Notes: generated from the letters alone by a model not told the origin. A DNA stretch of 64,000 bases from Rhizobium sp. 16-488-2b (GCF_017741815.1 NZ_JAGHMF010000008.1:124001-188000), one strand, 5' to 3'; positions 51,112 to 60,241 are shown, counted from the first letter of the stretch. Made by a program: numbers and translations.

Positions 51112-52005
51112 ATGCCCGCTTTGGCCAAGAAACAAACGATCGCGACATCGGCAACCGCAACGAACACCGCCACCATCCTGCCGCTCGCAAGGCGCCCGGT
51201 CGCCAAGATCAACGTCGCGAAGATAGCGGCAACGCTTGCCCGCAACGTGCTGCCGCCGCTCGTCGTGCTCGCCATCCTGCTTGGTGTCTGGCAGGTGCTC
51301 TGTTCGTCGCCGACCGCCTCGCTGCCCTCCCCGCATCAGGTCTGGCAGGAAAGCTTCGACCTCATCGCCTACCCCTTCTTCAACTACGGCTCGCAGGATA
51401 TCGGGCTTGGCTGGCGCGTGCTGATCTCGCTGCAGCGCGTGGCTTACGGCTTCGGCCTGGCGGCTGTCGTCGGCGTCATCGTCGGCGCCGTCATCGGCCA
51501 GTCGGTCTGGGCGATGCGCGGCCTCGACCCCATCTTCCAGGTGCTGCGCACAGTGCCGCCGCTTGCCTGGCTGCCGCTATCGCTCGCTGCCTTCCAGAAC
51601 GCCAACCCTTCGGCGATCTTCGTGATCTTCATCACCTCGATCTGGCCGGTCATCATCAACACCGCCGTCGGTGTGCGCAACATCCCGCAGGATTACCGCA
51701 ACGTCGCCCAGGTGCTGCGGCTGAACCAGATCGAGTTCTTCTTCAAGATCATGCTGCCCTCGGCCGCCCCCTACATATTCACCGGCCTTCGCATCGGTGT
51801 CGGCCTGTCCTGGCTGGCGATCGTCGCCGCTGAAATGCTCACCGGCGGCGTCGGCATCGGCTTCTTCATCTGGGATGCGTGGAACTCGTCCCGCCTGCCC
51901 GACATCATTGTCGCGCTTGCCTACATCGGCGTCGTCGGCTTCGCGCTCGACAAGCTGGTGGCGGCGGTCGGCAAGCTGATCACCCGCGGCGCTTCGGCCA
52001 ATTGA
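51112..52005 (+). CDS. nrtB: NrtB: nitrate ABC transporter permease
   Basis: About 297 residues with six membrane spans in the typical BPD_transp_1 order. The EAA loop is NIPQDYRNVAQVLRLNQIEFFFKIMLPSAAPYIFTGLRIGVGLSWL, and AAEMLTGGVGIGFFIWDAWNSSRLPDI is the highly conserved NrtB/SsuC C-terminal block. A long cytosolic N terminus precedes TM1. ATG 51112 has AGGAG at six bases. It forms the nitrate channel with the adjoining ATPase. Confidence 0.93.
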   Translation: MPALAKKQTIATSATATNTATILPLARRPVAKINVAKIAATLARNVLPPLVVLAILLGVWQVLCSSPTASLPSPHQVWQESFDLIAYPFFNYGSQDIGLGWRVLISLQRVAYGFGLAAVVGVIVGAVIGQSVWAMRGLDPIFQVLRTVPPLAWLPLSLAAFQNANPSAIFVIFITSIWPVIINTAVGVRNIPQDYRNVAQVLRLNQIEFFFKIMLPSAAPYIFTGLRIGVGLSWLAIVAAEMLTGGVGIGFFIWDAWNSSRLPDIIVALAYIGVVGFALDKLVAAVGKLITRGASAN

Positions 52006-52016
52006 AGGGAACGACC

Positions 52017-52814
52017 ATGACCGCCTATCTCAAGCTCGACCATATCGACAAGCATTTCGACCGGGCCGGTGTGCGCGCAGAGGTGCTCAAGGGCATCAAC
52101 CTGACCATCTCCAAGGGTGAGTTCGTCTCGATCATCGGCCATTCCGGCTGCGGCAAGTCCACTCTGCTGAACCTCATCGCCGGCCTGACACCGGTCTCCT
52201 CGGGAGCCGTGCTGCTGGAAAACCGCGAGGTCAACGCCCCCGGCCCCGAGCGCGCCGTCGTCTTCCAGAACCACAGCCTGCTTCCCTGGCTCACCGTCTA
52301 CGAAAACGTCAATCTCGCTGTCTCCAAAGTATTCAGCAATTCCAAGAGCAAGGCCGAGCGCCACGACTGGGTGATGGCGAACCTCGATCTCGTGCAGATG
52401 GCCCACGCCAAGGACAAGCGTCCCTCCGAGATATCCGGCGGCATGAAGCAGCGCGTCGGCATCGCCCGGGCGCTCTCCATGGAGCCGAAAATCCTGTTGC
52501 TCGACGAGCCGTTCGGCGCGCTCGATGCACTGACGCGGGCGCATCTGCAGGATGCGGTCATGGAAATCCACGCACGGCTCGGCAACACGATGGTGATGAT
52601 CACCCACGACGTCGATGAAGCCGTGCTGCTCTCCGACCGCATCGTGATGATGACCAACGGCCCGGCTGCGAAGATCGGCGAAGTCCTCGACGTGCCGATA
52701 GCCCGCCCGCGCAACCGCATCGATCTCGCCTCCGACCGAACCTACCTCAAATGCCGCGAAGCCGTGCTGAAGTTCCTCTACGAACGCCACCGCTTTGTCG
52801 AAGCCGCGGAGTAA
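52017..52814 (+). CDS. nrtC: NrtC/NrtD-type nitrate ABC transporter ATPase
   Basis: A 265-residue ATPase: Walker A GHSGCGKST, Q-loop VVFQNHSLLPWLTVYENV, signature ISGGMKQRVGIARAL, Walker [14 protein letters not shown]-loop MITHDVDEAVLLSDRIVMMTNGP. It is the single-domain, NrtD-like form without the regulatory NrtA-like extension of cyanobacterial NrtC. It lies 11 bases after nrtB, with AAGGGA before the ATG. The nirB start is four bases after its stop, so uptake and reduction genes share one transcript. Confidence 0.93.
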   Translation: MTAYLKLDHIDKHFDRAGVRAEVLKGINLTISKGEFVSIIGHSGCGKSTLLNLIAGLTPVSSGAVLLENREVNAPGPERAVVFQNHSLLPWLTVYENVNLAVSKVFSNSKSKAERHDWVMANLDLVQMAHAKDKRPSEISGGMKQRVGIARALSMEPKILLLDEPFGALDALTRAHLQDAVMEIHARLGNTMVMITHDVDEAVLLSDRIVMMTNGPAAKIGEVLDVPIARPRNRIDLASDRTYLKCREAVLKFLYERHRFVEAAE

Positions 52815-52818
52815 CCCC

Positions 52819-55281
52819 ATGTCAGAAACCCGCATCGAGAAACTCGTGATCATCGGCAACGGCATGGCGCCGGGGCGCATGCTCGAGCACCTGTTCGAGA
52901 AGGCGCCGGGCCAGTATCAGGTCACGATCTTCAACGCCGAGCCGCGCGTCAATTACGACCGCATCATGCTGTCGCCGGTTCTATCCGGCGAGAAGAGCTA
53001 CGAGCAGATCGTCATCCATGGCGACGGCTGGTACATCGATCACGGCATTACGCTCTACAAGGGCCACAAGATCGTCGCCGTCGACCGCGATGCCAAGACG
53101 GTGACCTCGGACCACGGCGTGACGGAGAGCTACGACAAGCTGGTGATCGCCACCGGCTCCGTGCCCTTCATCATCCCTGTCCCCGGTAAGGACCTGCCGG
53201 GGGTCATCACCTATCGCGATCTCGACGACGTACAGGCCATGCTGCTGGCGGCGCAATCGCGCGAGAAGGCGATCGTCATCGGCGGCGGCCTGCTTGGTCT
53301 GGAAGCCGCGGCCGGCCTCGCGCAGCGCGGCATGGACGTGACCGTGCTGCATGTCATGCCGACGCTGATGGAGCGCCAGCTCGACCCCGCCGCCGGCTAT
53401 CTCTTGCAGAAGGCCGTCGAGGAACGCGGCATCAAGGTCATCACCAAGGCCAACACCAAGGCGATCGTCGGCAACGGCAAGGTCGAGGGTATCGAGCTCG
53501 ACGACGGTCGCATCATTCCGGCGAGCCTGGTCGTCATGGCCGTCGGCATCCGGCCGAATGTCGGCCTCGCGAAGGAGGCCGGTCTTGCGGTCAATCGCGG
53601 CATCGTCGTCGATGACGGCATGCGCACCTCGGATGGCGATATTCTCTCGCTCGGCGAATGCGCCGAGGTCGGCGGCATGGTCTATGGCCTCGTCGCGCCA
53701 CTCTACGAGATGGCCCGCATCGCCGCCTCGCACCTTGCTGGCGACACCTCGCCGGCCTTCGTTCACTCGGACACGCCGACCAAGCTCAAGGTAACCGGCA
53801 TTGACCTCTATTCTCTAGGCGATTTCGCCGATGGCGACGACCGCGAAGAGATCGTCCTGCGCGACGCCACCGCCGGCGTCTACAAGCGCCTGGTGCTGAA
53901 GGATAACCGTATCATCGGCACCGTGCTCTACGGCGAGACAGCCGATGGCGCATGGTTCAACGATCTGAAGAAGAAGCAGACCGACATCTCCGAGATGCGC
54001 GACACGCTGATCTTCGGTCAGGCCTACCAGGGAGGGTCGCCGCTGGACCCTATGGCGGCCGTTGCAGCCTTGCCGGATGATGCGGAAATCTGCGGCTGCA
54101 ACGGCGTATGCAAGGGCAAGATCACCTCGACGATATCGGCCAAGGGACTGACCTCGCTCGATGACGTCCGTGCTCACACCAAGGCTTCCGCCTCTTGTGG
54201 CTCCTGCACCGGGCTGGTCGAGCAGCTGATGTCGCTGACGCTCGGAGACAGCTACAATCCGGCTGCCGTGACGCCGATGTGCACCTGCACCGAACTCGGC
54301 CATGACGACGTGCGGCGCCTGATCAAGGCCAAGGGTTTGAAGACGATCCCCGCCGTCATGCAGGAACTCGAATGGAAGACGTCCTGCGGCTGCGCCAAGT
54401 GTCGCCCGGCGCTCAACTACTATCTGGTCTGCGATTGGCCGGACGAATACGCCGATGATTACCAGTCGCGCTACATCAACGAACGCGTCCACGCCAATAT
54501 CCAGAAGGACGGCACCTACTCGGTTGTCCCGCGCATGTGGGGCGGCGTGACGAACGCCAACGAATTGCGCGCCATCGCCGATGTCGTCGACAAGTTCGAG
54601 ATCCCGATGGTTAAGGTGACCGGCGGCCAGCGCATCGACCTGCTGGGGATCGAGAAGGAAGACTTGCCGGCCGTCTGGGCCGATCTCGGCAAGGCCGGCT
54701 TCGTCTCCGGACAGGCCTACGCCAAGGGGCTGCGCACCGTGAAGACCTGTGTCGGTTCGGACTGGTGCCGCTTCGGCACGCAGGATTCCACCGGCCTCGG
54801 TATCCGGATCGAGAAATTCATGTGGGGCTCGTGGACACCGGCCAAGCTGAAGCTCGCCGTCTCCGGCTGCCCGCGCAACTGCGCGGAAGCAACCTGCAAG
54901 GATATCGGCGTCATCTGCGTGGATAGTGGCTTCGAGATCCACTTCGCGGGCGCTGCCGGTCTCGACATCAAGGGCACCGAGGTTCTGGGCCTCGTGAAGA
55001 CCGAAGACGAGGCGCTGGAGCACATCGTGGCGCTGACGCAGATGTACCGCGAGCAGGCCCGCTATCTCGAGCGCATCTATAAGTGGGCGAAGCGCGTCGG
55101 GTTGGAGGAAATCCGCCGCCAGATCATCGGCGATGCCGAAAAGCGCAAGGCCTATTACGACCGCTTCGTCTTCTCGCAGACATTCGCCCAGGTCGATCCC
55201 TGGTCGGAGCGCGTTTCCGGCAAGGACAAGCACGAATTCAAGCCGATGGCGACGATCGGCTTTCCCCAGGCAGCGGAGTGA
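52819..55281 (+). CDS. nirB: NirB: assimilatory NAD(P)H-nitrite reductase large subunit
   Basis: About 820 residues. N-terminal FAD/NAD domain: EKLVIIGNGMAPGRMLEHLF and KAIVIGGGLLGLEAAAGLAQRGMDV. Two BFD-type [2Fe-2S] modules follow: CGCNGVCKGKI with ASCGSCTG, and CTCTELGHDDVRRLI with TSCGCAKCRPAL. The C-terminal part is the sulfite/nitrite reductase half-domain and siroheme/[4Fe-4S] site: CVGSDWCRFGTQDS and SGCPRNCAEATCKD supply the four cluster cysteines. It reduces nitrite to ammonium with NAD(P)H in the cytosol. Siroheme comes from CysG (58658). It is in the nrt-nir-nas operon. Confidence 0.96.
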   Translation: MSETRIEKLVIIGNGMAPGRMLEHLFEKAPGQYQVTIFNAEPRVNYDRIMLSPVLSGEKSYEQIVIHGDGWYIDHGITLYKGHKIVAVDRDAKTVTSDHGVTESYDKLVIATGSVPFIIPVPGKDLPGVITYRDLDDVQAMLLAAQSREKAIVIGGGLLGLEAAAGLAQRGMDVTVLHVMPTLMERQLDPAAGYLLQKAVEERGIKVITKANTKAIVGNGKVEGIELDDGRIIPASLVVMAVGIRPNVGLAKEAGLAVNRGIVVDDGMRTSDGDILSLGECAEVGGMVYGLVAPLYEMARIAASHLAGDTSPAFVHSDTPTKLKVTGIDLYSLGDFADGDDREEIVLRDATAGVYKRLVLKDNRIIGTVLYGETADGAWFNDLKKKQTDISEMRDTLIFGQAYQGGSPLDPMAAVAALPDDAEICGCNGVCKGKITSTISAKGLTSLDDVRAHTKASASCGSCTGLVEQLMSLTLGDSYNPAAVTPMCTCTELGHDDVRRLIKAKGLKTIPAVMQELEWKTSCGCAKCRPALNYYLVCDWPDEYADDYQSRYINERVHANIQKDGTYSVVPRMWGGVTNANELRAIADVVDKFEIPMVKVTGGQRIDLLGIEKEDLPAVWADLGKAGFVSGQAYAKGLRTVKTCVGSDWCRFGTQDSTGLGIRIEKFMWGSWTPAKLKLAVSGCPRNCAEATCKDIGVICVDSGFEIHFAGAAGLDIKGTEVLGLVKTEDEALEHIVALTQMYREQARYLERIYKWAKRVGLEEIRRQIIGDAEKRKAYYDRFVFSQTFAQVDPWSERVSGKDKHEFKPMATIGFPQAAE

Positions 55282-55291
55282 GGAGATGGAC

Positions 55292-55621
55292 ATGAACTGG
55301 ATCTCGATCGGCGACATCTCCGACATCCCGCTGCGCGGCGCCCGTTGCGTGAAGACCCCTCAGGGCAAGATCGCCGTTTTCCGCACGGCGGAGAACGAGG
55401 TTTTTGCCATCGAAGACCATTGCCCCCACAAGGGCGGGCCGCTGTCGCAGGGGATCGTGCATGCGAAGGCGGTCACCTGCCCGCTGCACAATTGGGTGAT
55501 CTCGCTGGAAACCGGCAAGGCGTTCGGGGCGGATGAGGGCGAGGTCAGGACCATTCCGGTGAGGAACGAGGATGGGGCGCTGTTTATCGCGTTCGAGAGC
55601 TTGATGATGGCGGCGGAGTAG
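55292..55621 (+). CDS. nirD: NirD: nitrite reductase small (Rieske-like) subunit
   Basis: A 109-residue Rieske-fold protein. CPHKGGPLSQG and CPLHNWVISLETG carry the C-x-H and C-x2-H ligand pattern of a true [2Fe-2S] Rieske site, as in proteobacterial NirD. It pairs with NirB. ATG 55286 lies flush with the GGAG of the ribosome site, while ATG 55292 is six bases beyond it and is taken as start. A palindromic mosaic repeat begins 22 bases after its stop. Confidence 0.93.
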   Translation: MNWISIGDISDIPLRGARCVKTPQGKIAVFRTAENEVFAIEDHCPHKGGPLSQGIVHAKAVTCPLHNWVISLETGKAFGADEGEVRTIPVRNEDGALFIAFESLMMAAE

Positions 55622-55642
55622 TTGAGCGATGGTGGAGAGATT

Positions 55643-55829
55643 ACCCCCCTCTGTCCTGCCGGACATCTCCCCCACAGGTGGGGAGATTGGCTGGGCGCAC
55701 CCACTCGCTCCACGCTCACTATTTGGTTGGGGAGCAAGCGACGAGTCGATCTCCCCCCTTGTGGGGGGCGCGAAGCGCGGGTCGAGACCCGTGGCTCGAC
55801 CCCGGCAGTCCGGCAGGACAGAGGGGGGT
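55643..55829. repeat. RIME-type palindromic mosaic repeat between nirD and nasA
   Basis: The 187-base element is bounded by a perfect 22-base inverted repeat (55643-55664 and 55808-55829), each end starting ACCCCCCTCTGTCC when read inward. Internal palindromes occur, including CTCCCCC...GGGGGAG type arms. It fills most of the nirD-nasA gap and is related to the element inside nasA at 57487-57660. In RNA it would form a long hairpin within the operon. The ends and length fit rhizobial RIME1-like elements; exact class assignment would need alignment. Confidence 0.85.
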
Positions 55830-55863
55830 GACCATGCTCTCGACACCCTGAGGGGGCACCGCC

Positions 55864-58686
55864 ATGCCCACTGAAACCAAGACCACCTGTCCTTATTGCG
55901 GCGTCGGCTGCGGTGTGATCGCAACGGTCGCCGATGATGGCGCCGTCTCCGTCAAGGGCGATCCCGACCATCCAGCGAACTTCGGCCGCCTGTGCTCCAA
56001 GGGCTCCGCTCTCGCCGAAACCATCGATCTCGACGGACGCCTGCTCTACCCCGAAATCGGCGGACAGCAAACGAATTGGGACACCGCCCTTGATCTCGTC
56101 GCCGACCGTTTCTCGACGGCGATCGCCGAACACGGCCCGGACTCCGTAGCATTCTACGTCTCCGGCCAGCTGCTCACCGAAGACTATTACGTCGCCAACA
56201 AGCTGATGAAGGGCTTCATCGGCACCGGCAATATCGACACCAACTCGCGCCTCTGCATGTCGTCCTCCGTCGCCGGTCATCGACGCGCCTTCGGCGCCGA
56301 CACGGTTCCCGGCGTCTACGAAGATCTCGAACTGGCCGATCTTGTCATTCTCACCGGCTCCAATCTCGCCTGGTGCCATCCGGTCATCTACCAGCGTCTT
56401 GCCGCTGCCAAGGCCGCGCGCCCAGGCATGAAGGTCGTGGTCATCGATCCGCGTCGAACGATGACTTCAGATATCGCCGACCTGCATCTGGCCATTCGCC
56501 CCGACAGCGACGTCGCGCTGTTCATGGGCCTTTTCGCGCATCTCATTTCGGCTGGCGCGATCGATCAGAACTACGTGGCGGAGCACACCAGCGGCTTCAA
56601 CGAGGCTTTCGCCACCGCCGCGCTGCTCTCCTCAAACGACATCCTGGAACAGACCGGCTTGCCGGCCATGCAACTGCGCGAGTTCTACCGCCTGTTTACG
56701 GCGACGGAGAAAGTCGTCACCTGCTACAGCCAGGGCGTCAATCAATCCTCATCGGGCACCGACAAGGTCAATTCGATCATCAACTGCCACCTTGCCACCG
56801 GCCGCATCGGCCGACCCGGCATGGGGCCTTTCTCGCTCACCGGCCAGCCGAACGCCATGGGCGGCCGCGAGGTCGGCGGCCTCGCCAACATGCTCGCCGC
56901 CCACATGGCGATCGAAAACGCCAATGACCGAGACCGCGTCCAGCGCTTCTGGCAGTCACCTGTCATCGCGGAAAAGCCCGGCCTGAAAGCGGTCGACATG
57001 TTCAAGGCTGTCGCGGATGGTCGGATCAAGGCGCTGTGGATCATGGCGACCAACCCCGTCGTCTCCATGCCGGATGCCGATACCGTCGAAGCCGCGATCA
57101 AATCGTGTCCCTTCGTCGTCGTCTCCGATGTCTTGCGCGGCACCGACACCACCAGCCATGCAGATATCTTGCTACCCTCGCTCGGTTGGGGCGAGAAGAA
57201 CGGCACCGTCACCAACTCGGAGCGCCGCATCTCGCGCCAGCGCGATTTCCTGGACGTGCCGGGCGACGCCCGCGCCGACTGGTGGCAGCTGGCCGAGGTC
57301 GGACGCCGCATGGGCTTCGATGGCTTCGGCTATACCTCGCCGGCGGACATCTTTGCCGAACATGCCGCCCTCTCCGCCTTCGAGAACGACGGGAGCCGCG
57401 ACTTCGATATTGGAGCCTGCGCAGCCATCGATGAGGAAAGCTACCGCCTCATGTCGCCATTCCAATGGCCAGCCACGGGGAGAGATACCCCCCTCTGCCC
57501 TACCGGGCATCTCCCCCACAGGGGGGGAGATCACGAGCGGGATGACCTTCGTCGGAACGCAAACCTTGCGGCCAGTTCAAATGTTGTGCCCGTGTCGAGC
57601 GACGGCGTCCTGCCGATCTCCCCTCTTGTGGGGGAGATGGCCGGCAGGCCAGAGGGGGGTAGCGATAAGCGCTTCTTTGCTGATGGTCGCTTCTACCATC
57701 CGGATGGACGAGCACGGTTCGTCGCCCTCAAGCCCGTCATCTGCGATCGAACCAATTCCGAATACCCCTTCACCCTCAACACCGGCCGCATTCGCGACCA
57801 GTGGCACACGATGACGCGGACTGGCAAAAGCGCCCGGCTCTCCTCTCATATCGCCGAGCCCTTCGCCGAGCTGCATCCGCGCGACGCGATCGAGATCGGC
57901 GTCGGCAATGCGACGCTGGTCGAAATCGAAAGCCCGCATGGCAAGGCAATCGTGCGCGCCTTGATCACCGAGCGGCAGGCCCGCAGCAGCATTTTCGTGC
58001 CCATGCACTGGAACGACCAGTTCGCCGCCAAGGCCCGGATCGACGCCGTCGTCGCGCCGATCACCGATCCAGTATCCGGCCAGCCGGCCTCCAAGAATGT
58101 CGCGGTCGCGGCAAGGCCTTTCGCCGTTGCGTCGTACGGCTTCGCCGTTTCGGCAGCCAAGCCCGACGGACTTGATGCTCCCTATTGGGCGCTGGCGAAG
58201 GCCGATGGTGGCTGGCGGCTCGAGATCGCCGTCGATCAGCAGGTGGAAGACTGGTCGCTTTGGTGTCGCCGCACGTTCGCCATTCCCGAAGAGATCGAGC
58301 CGCTCGGTTACGTGGATCGGCAATCAGGAGACGTCAGGCTTGCCTTCTTCGATGGCGGCCGGCTTCTCGCCGCCCTCTTCATTGCCCGGCAGCCGGTGGC
58401 CGTCGCGCGCAATTGGGCGATCGCGCAGCTTGTCGCGTCGCACGACCAGCCGCGCAAGCGCTTCGCGCTGGTCGCCGGCCGGCCCGGCGCCGACATGCCG
58501 GATCCTGGTGCCACCGTGTGCTCCTGCCTCGGCGTCGGCGTCAACCAAATCATCGCCGCCGTGCGCGGCGGTTGCCACAGCGTCGAGGCGATCGGTTCGC
58601 AGACCAAGGCCGGAACCAATTGCGGCTCCTGCCGCGCGGAAATCAGGGGGATCATCGATGGATGTCTTGCAGCAGCAGCGGAATGA
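55864..58686 (+). CDS. nasA: NasA: assimilatory nitrate reductase catalytic subunit, with an in-frame repeat insertion
   Basis: A 940-residue molybdenum bis-MGD enzyme reducing nitrate to nitrite in the cytosol. The N-terminal [4Fe-4S] site is CPYCGVGCGV (Cys9, 12, 16) with Cys44 in GRLCSKG. The molybdenum ligand region is NSRLCMSSSVAGHRRAFG. SQGVNQSSSGTDKVNSIINCHLATGRIGRPGMGPFSLTGQPNAMGGREVGG is the NasA signature. A C-terminal BFD-like [2Fe-2S] module has CSCLGVGVNQII and NCGSCRAEI. Residues about 542-599 are encoded by a palindromic repeat (57487-57660) and are not part of the family; they sit in the linker before RFFADGRFYHPDG. Without them the length is normal. No separate reductase subunit is encoded here. 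Confidence 0.95.
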   Translation: MPTETKTTCPYCGVGCGVIATVADDGAVSVKGDPDHPANFGRLCSKGSALAETIDLDGRLLYPEIGGQQTNWDTALDLVADRFSTAIAEHGPDSVAFYVSGQLLTEDYYVANKLMKGFIGTGNIDTNSRLCMSSSVAGHRRAFGADTVPGVYEDLELADLVILTGSNLAWCHPVIYQRLAAAKAARPGMKVVVIDPRRTMTSDIADLHLAIRPDSDVALFMGLFAHLISAGAIDQNYVAEHTSGFNEAFATAALLSSNDILEQTGLPAMQLREFYRLFTATEKVVTCYSQGVNQSSSGTDKVNSIINCHLATGRIGRPGMGPFSLTGQPNAMGGREVGGLANMLAAHMAIENANDRDRVQRFWQSPVIAEKPGLKAVDMFKAVADGRIKALWIMATNPVVSMPDADTVEAAIKSCPFVVVSDVLRGTDTTSHADILLPSLGWGEKNGTVTNSERRISRQRDFLDVPGDARADWWQLAEVGRRMGFDGFGYTSPADIFAEHAALSAFENDGSRDFDIGACAAIDEESYRLMSPFQWPATGRDTPLCPTGHLPHRGGDHERDDLRRNANLAASSNVVPVSSDGVLPISPLVGEMAGRPEGGSDKRFFADGRFYHPDGRARFVALKPVICDRTNSEYPFTLNTGRIRDQWHTMTRTGKSARLSSHIAEPFAELHPRDAIEIGVGNATLVEIESPHGKAIVRALITERQARSSIFVPMHWNDQFAAKARIDAVVAPITDPVSGQPASKNVAVAARPFAVASYGFAVSAAKPDGLDAPYWALAKADGGWRLEIAVDQQVEDWSLWCRRTFAIPEEIEPLGYVDRQSGDVRLAFFDGGRLLAALFIARQPVAVARNWAIAQLVASHDQPRKRFALVAGRPGADMPDPGATVCSCLGVGVNQIIAAVRGGCHSVEAIGSQTKAGTNCGSCRAEIRGIIDGCLAAAAE
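57487..57660. repeat. RIME-type repeat inserted in frame inside nasA
   Basis: A 174-base element with imperfect inverted ends: it begins ACCCCCCTCTGCCCTACCGG, and its right end is CCGGCAGGCC followed by AGAGGGGGGT. It is homologous to the element at 55643-55829. Its length is exactly 58 codons and the reading frame carries no stop, encoding PLCPTGHLPHRGGD at one end and ISPLVGEMAGRPEGG at the other. The flanking protein, SPFQWPATG and KRFFADGRFYHP, joins normally in the family, so the insertion is clean. Confidence 0.88.
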
Positions 58687-60151
58687 TAGGCCGGCCCGCA
58701 TGGAGCCGCTCTCCAAGCTCCCAGTCTTTTGGGCCTTGGAAGGCAAACGCGTCGCGGTTGCCGGCGGCACGGATGCGGCGGCCTGGAAGGCCGAGTTGCT
58801 CGCGGCCTGCGGCGCTCATGTCGAGATATTCGCCGAAGACCTCGGCGATGTGTGCACGGCCCTTGTCGCACGCAGGCCGGAGCATTCATCCGCAAACATT
58901 CGCCACCATCAGCGGGAATGGCGGGCAGCTGACCTCGCAGAGGCTGCCCTCGCGATCGGCGATTGCGAAGATGGCGACGAAGCCCAACGCTTCTTCGAAG
59001 CTGCCCGCGCCATGGGCGTACCCGTCAACGTCATCGACAAGCCTGATTATTGCCAGTTTCAGTTCGGCTCAATCGTCAATCGCTCGCCCGTCGTTGTCGC
59101 CATTTCGACGGATGGCGCCGCCCCGATCCTTGCCCAGGCGATCCGCCGGCGGATCGAAACCTTGCTGCCACAGGCGCTGAAGGGTTGGGCGGGCTTGGCG
59201 CAGGCGCTGCGAGATCAGATCAACGAGCGGCTAGCGCCGGGCCCCTTGCGCCGCGCCTTCTGGGAGACATTCGTCGATCGCGCCTTTTCAAGTTCGGATA
59301 CGCCGGAGGAGGGCGTTGGCGGGCTGCTTCTCGAGGAAGCCGAAAGGCTTCGGGGAGCGCCCGCCCACACATCTCAAGGCCGCGTCACGTTGGTTGGAGC
59401 CGGCCCCGGCGACGCTGAACTGTTGACGCTCAAGGCCGTGCGGGCTTTGCAGGCGGCCGATGTGATCCTGTTCGATGATCTGGTCTCCACTGAGGTGCTG
59501 GAGCTTGCCCGCCGGGAAGCCAAGCGGATGCTTGTCGGCAAACGCGGCGGTCGCACAAGCTGCCGTCAGGAAGATATCAACGACATGATGGTCAAACTCG
59601 CCAAGGCGGGCAAGCGCGTCGTTCGGCTGAAATCCGGCGACCCGATGATCTTCGGCCGCGCTGGCGAGGAGATCGCGCATCTGGACCGAGAAGGCATCCC
59701 CGTCGACGTCGTTCCCGGCATCACGGCGGCGAGCGCGATGGCGTCCCGTCTCGGCATCTCGCTCACCCATCGCGATCACGCCCAATCCGTGCGCTTCATC
59801 ACCGGCCACTCCCGCCATGGCGGCCTGCCCGCGGATGTGAACTGGGCAAGCGTCGCCGATCCGCGCACGACCACCGTCTTTTACATGGGCGGTCGGACGG
59901 CCGGGTTAATTGCCGAGCGGCTTATCGCGGAAGGGCTTTCGCCGTCCACGCCCGTCATCGTCATGAGCGATGTCAGCCAGCCCACGCAATGTGACTGGCG
60001 CGGTTCGCTTGAAGAACTTCACGAGGGCATTGCCATCATCGGGTATGAACAGCCGGTGCTGATTGCCGTCGGCTCGGCACTCGCCGCACGTGAGATGGCG
60101 GACCGGAATGGTAATCAGCAGAAGCTGGACCTGCAGCGCGAGGCCTGTTGA
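58658..60151 (+). CDS. cysG: CysG: siroheme synthase (multifunctional)
   Basis: A 497-residue protein. The N-terminal precorrin-2 dehydrogenase/ferrochelatase half has VAVAGGTDAAAWKAELLAACGAHVEIF and the VNVIDKPDYCQFQFGSIVNRSPVVVAISTDGAAPILAQAIR block. The C-terminal uroporphyrinogen-III methyltransferase half has VTLVGAGPGDAELLTLKAVRALQAADVILFDDLVS, RLKSGDPMIFGRAGEE and VVPGITAASAMASRLGI. It makes siroheme for NirB (and for sulfite reductase). The start, with AGGGGG seven bases upstream, lies 29 bases inside the end of nasA. It closes the operon. Confidence 0.94.
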   Translation: MDVLQQQRNDRPARMEPLSKLPVFWALEGKRVAVAGGTDAAAWKAELLAACGAHVEIFAEDLGDVCTALVARRPEHSSANIRHHQREWRAADLAEAALAIGDCEDGDEAQRFFEAARAMGVPVNVIDKPDYCQFQFGSIVNRSPVVVAISTDGAAPILAQAIRRRIETLLPQALKGWAGLAQALRDQINERLAPGPLRRAFWETFVDRAFSSSDTPEEGVGGLLLEEAERLRGAPAHTSQGRVTLVGAGPGDAELLTLKAVRALQAADVILFDDLVSTEVLELARREAKRMLVGKRGGRTSCRQEDINDMMVKLAKAGKRVVRLKSGDPMIFGRAGEEIAHLDREGIPVDVVPGITAASAMASRLGISLTHRDHAQSVRFITGHSRHGGLPADVNWASVADPRTTTVFYMGGRTAGLIAERLIAEGLSPSTPVIVMSDVSQPTQCDWRGSLEELHEGIAIIGYEQPVLIAVGSALAAREMADRNGNQQKLDLQREAC

Positions 60152-60226
60152 TCAAGCGCCTCCGAGGACTTTTGCAGAGAGTGACGCAGAAGGCCTACAA
60201 TTTCAGGCAAGCCGCGAGATGTAACT

Positions 60227-60241
60227 TGACTAATAAACTCA
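60227..60241. promoter_or_regulatory. Iron-responsive operator (RirA type) upstream of the iron importer
   Basis: TGA-CTAATAAAC-TCA matches TGA-N9-TCA, the iron-responsive operator bound by RirA in rhizobia. It lies 44 bases before the binding-protein ATG within an AT-rich stretch, where repressor binding in iron-replete cells would block transcription. Confidence 0.6.

Noticed and set aside
55622..55863. Short ORFs within the nirD-nasA gap as genes
   Set aside because: They are translations of the palindromic repeat; the same peptide patterns (CPAGHLPH, ISPLVGG) appear wherever this element lies.
55864..58686. nasA as a pseudogene or as an intein-containing gene
   Set aside because: The frame is fully open and all cofactor motifs are intact. 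The inserted 58 residues lack intein splicing motifs and match the palindromic repeat at 55643-55829 instead.
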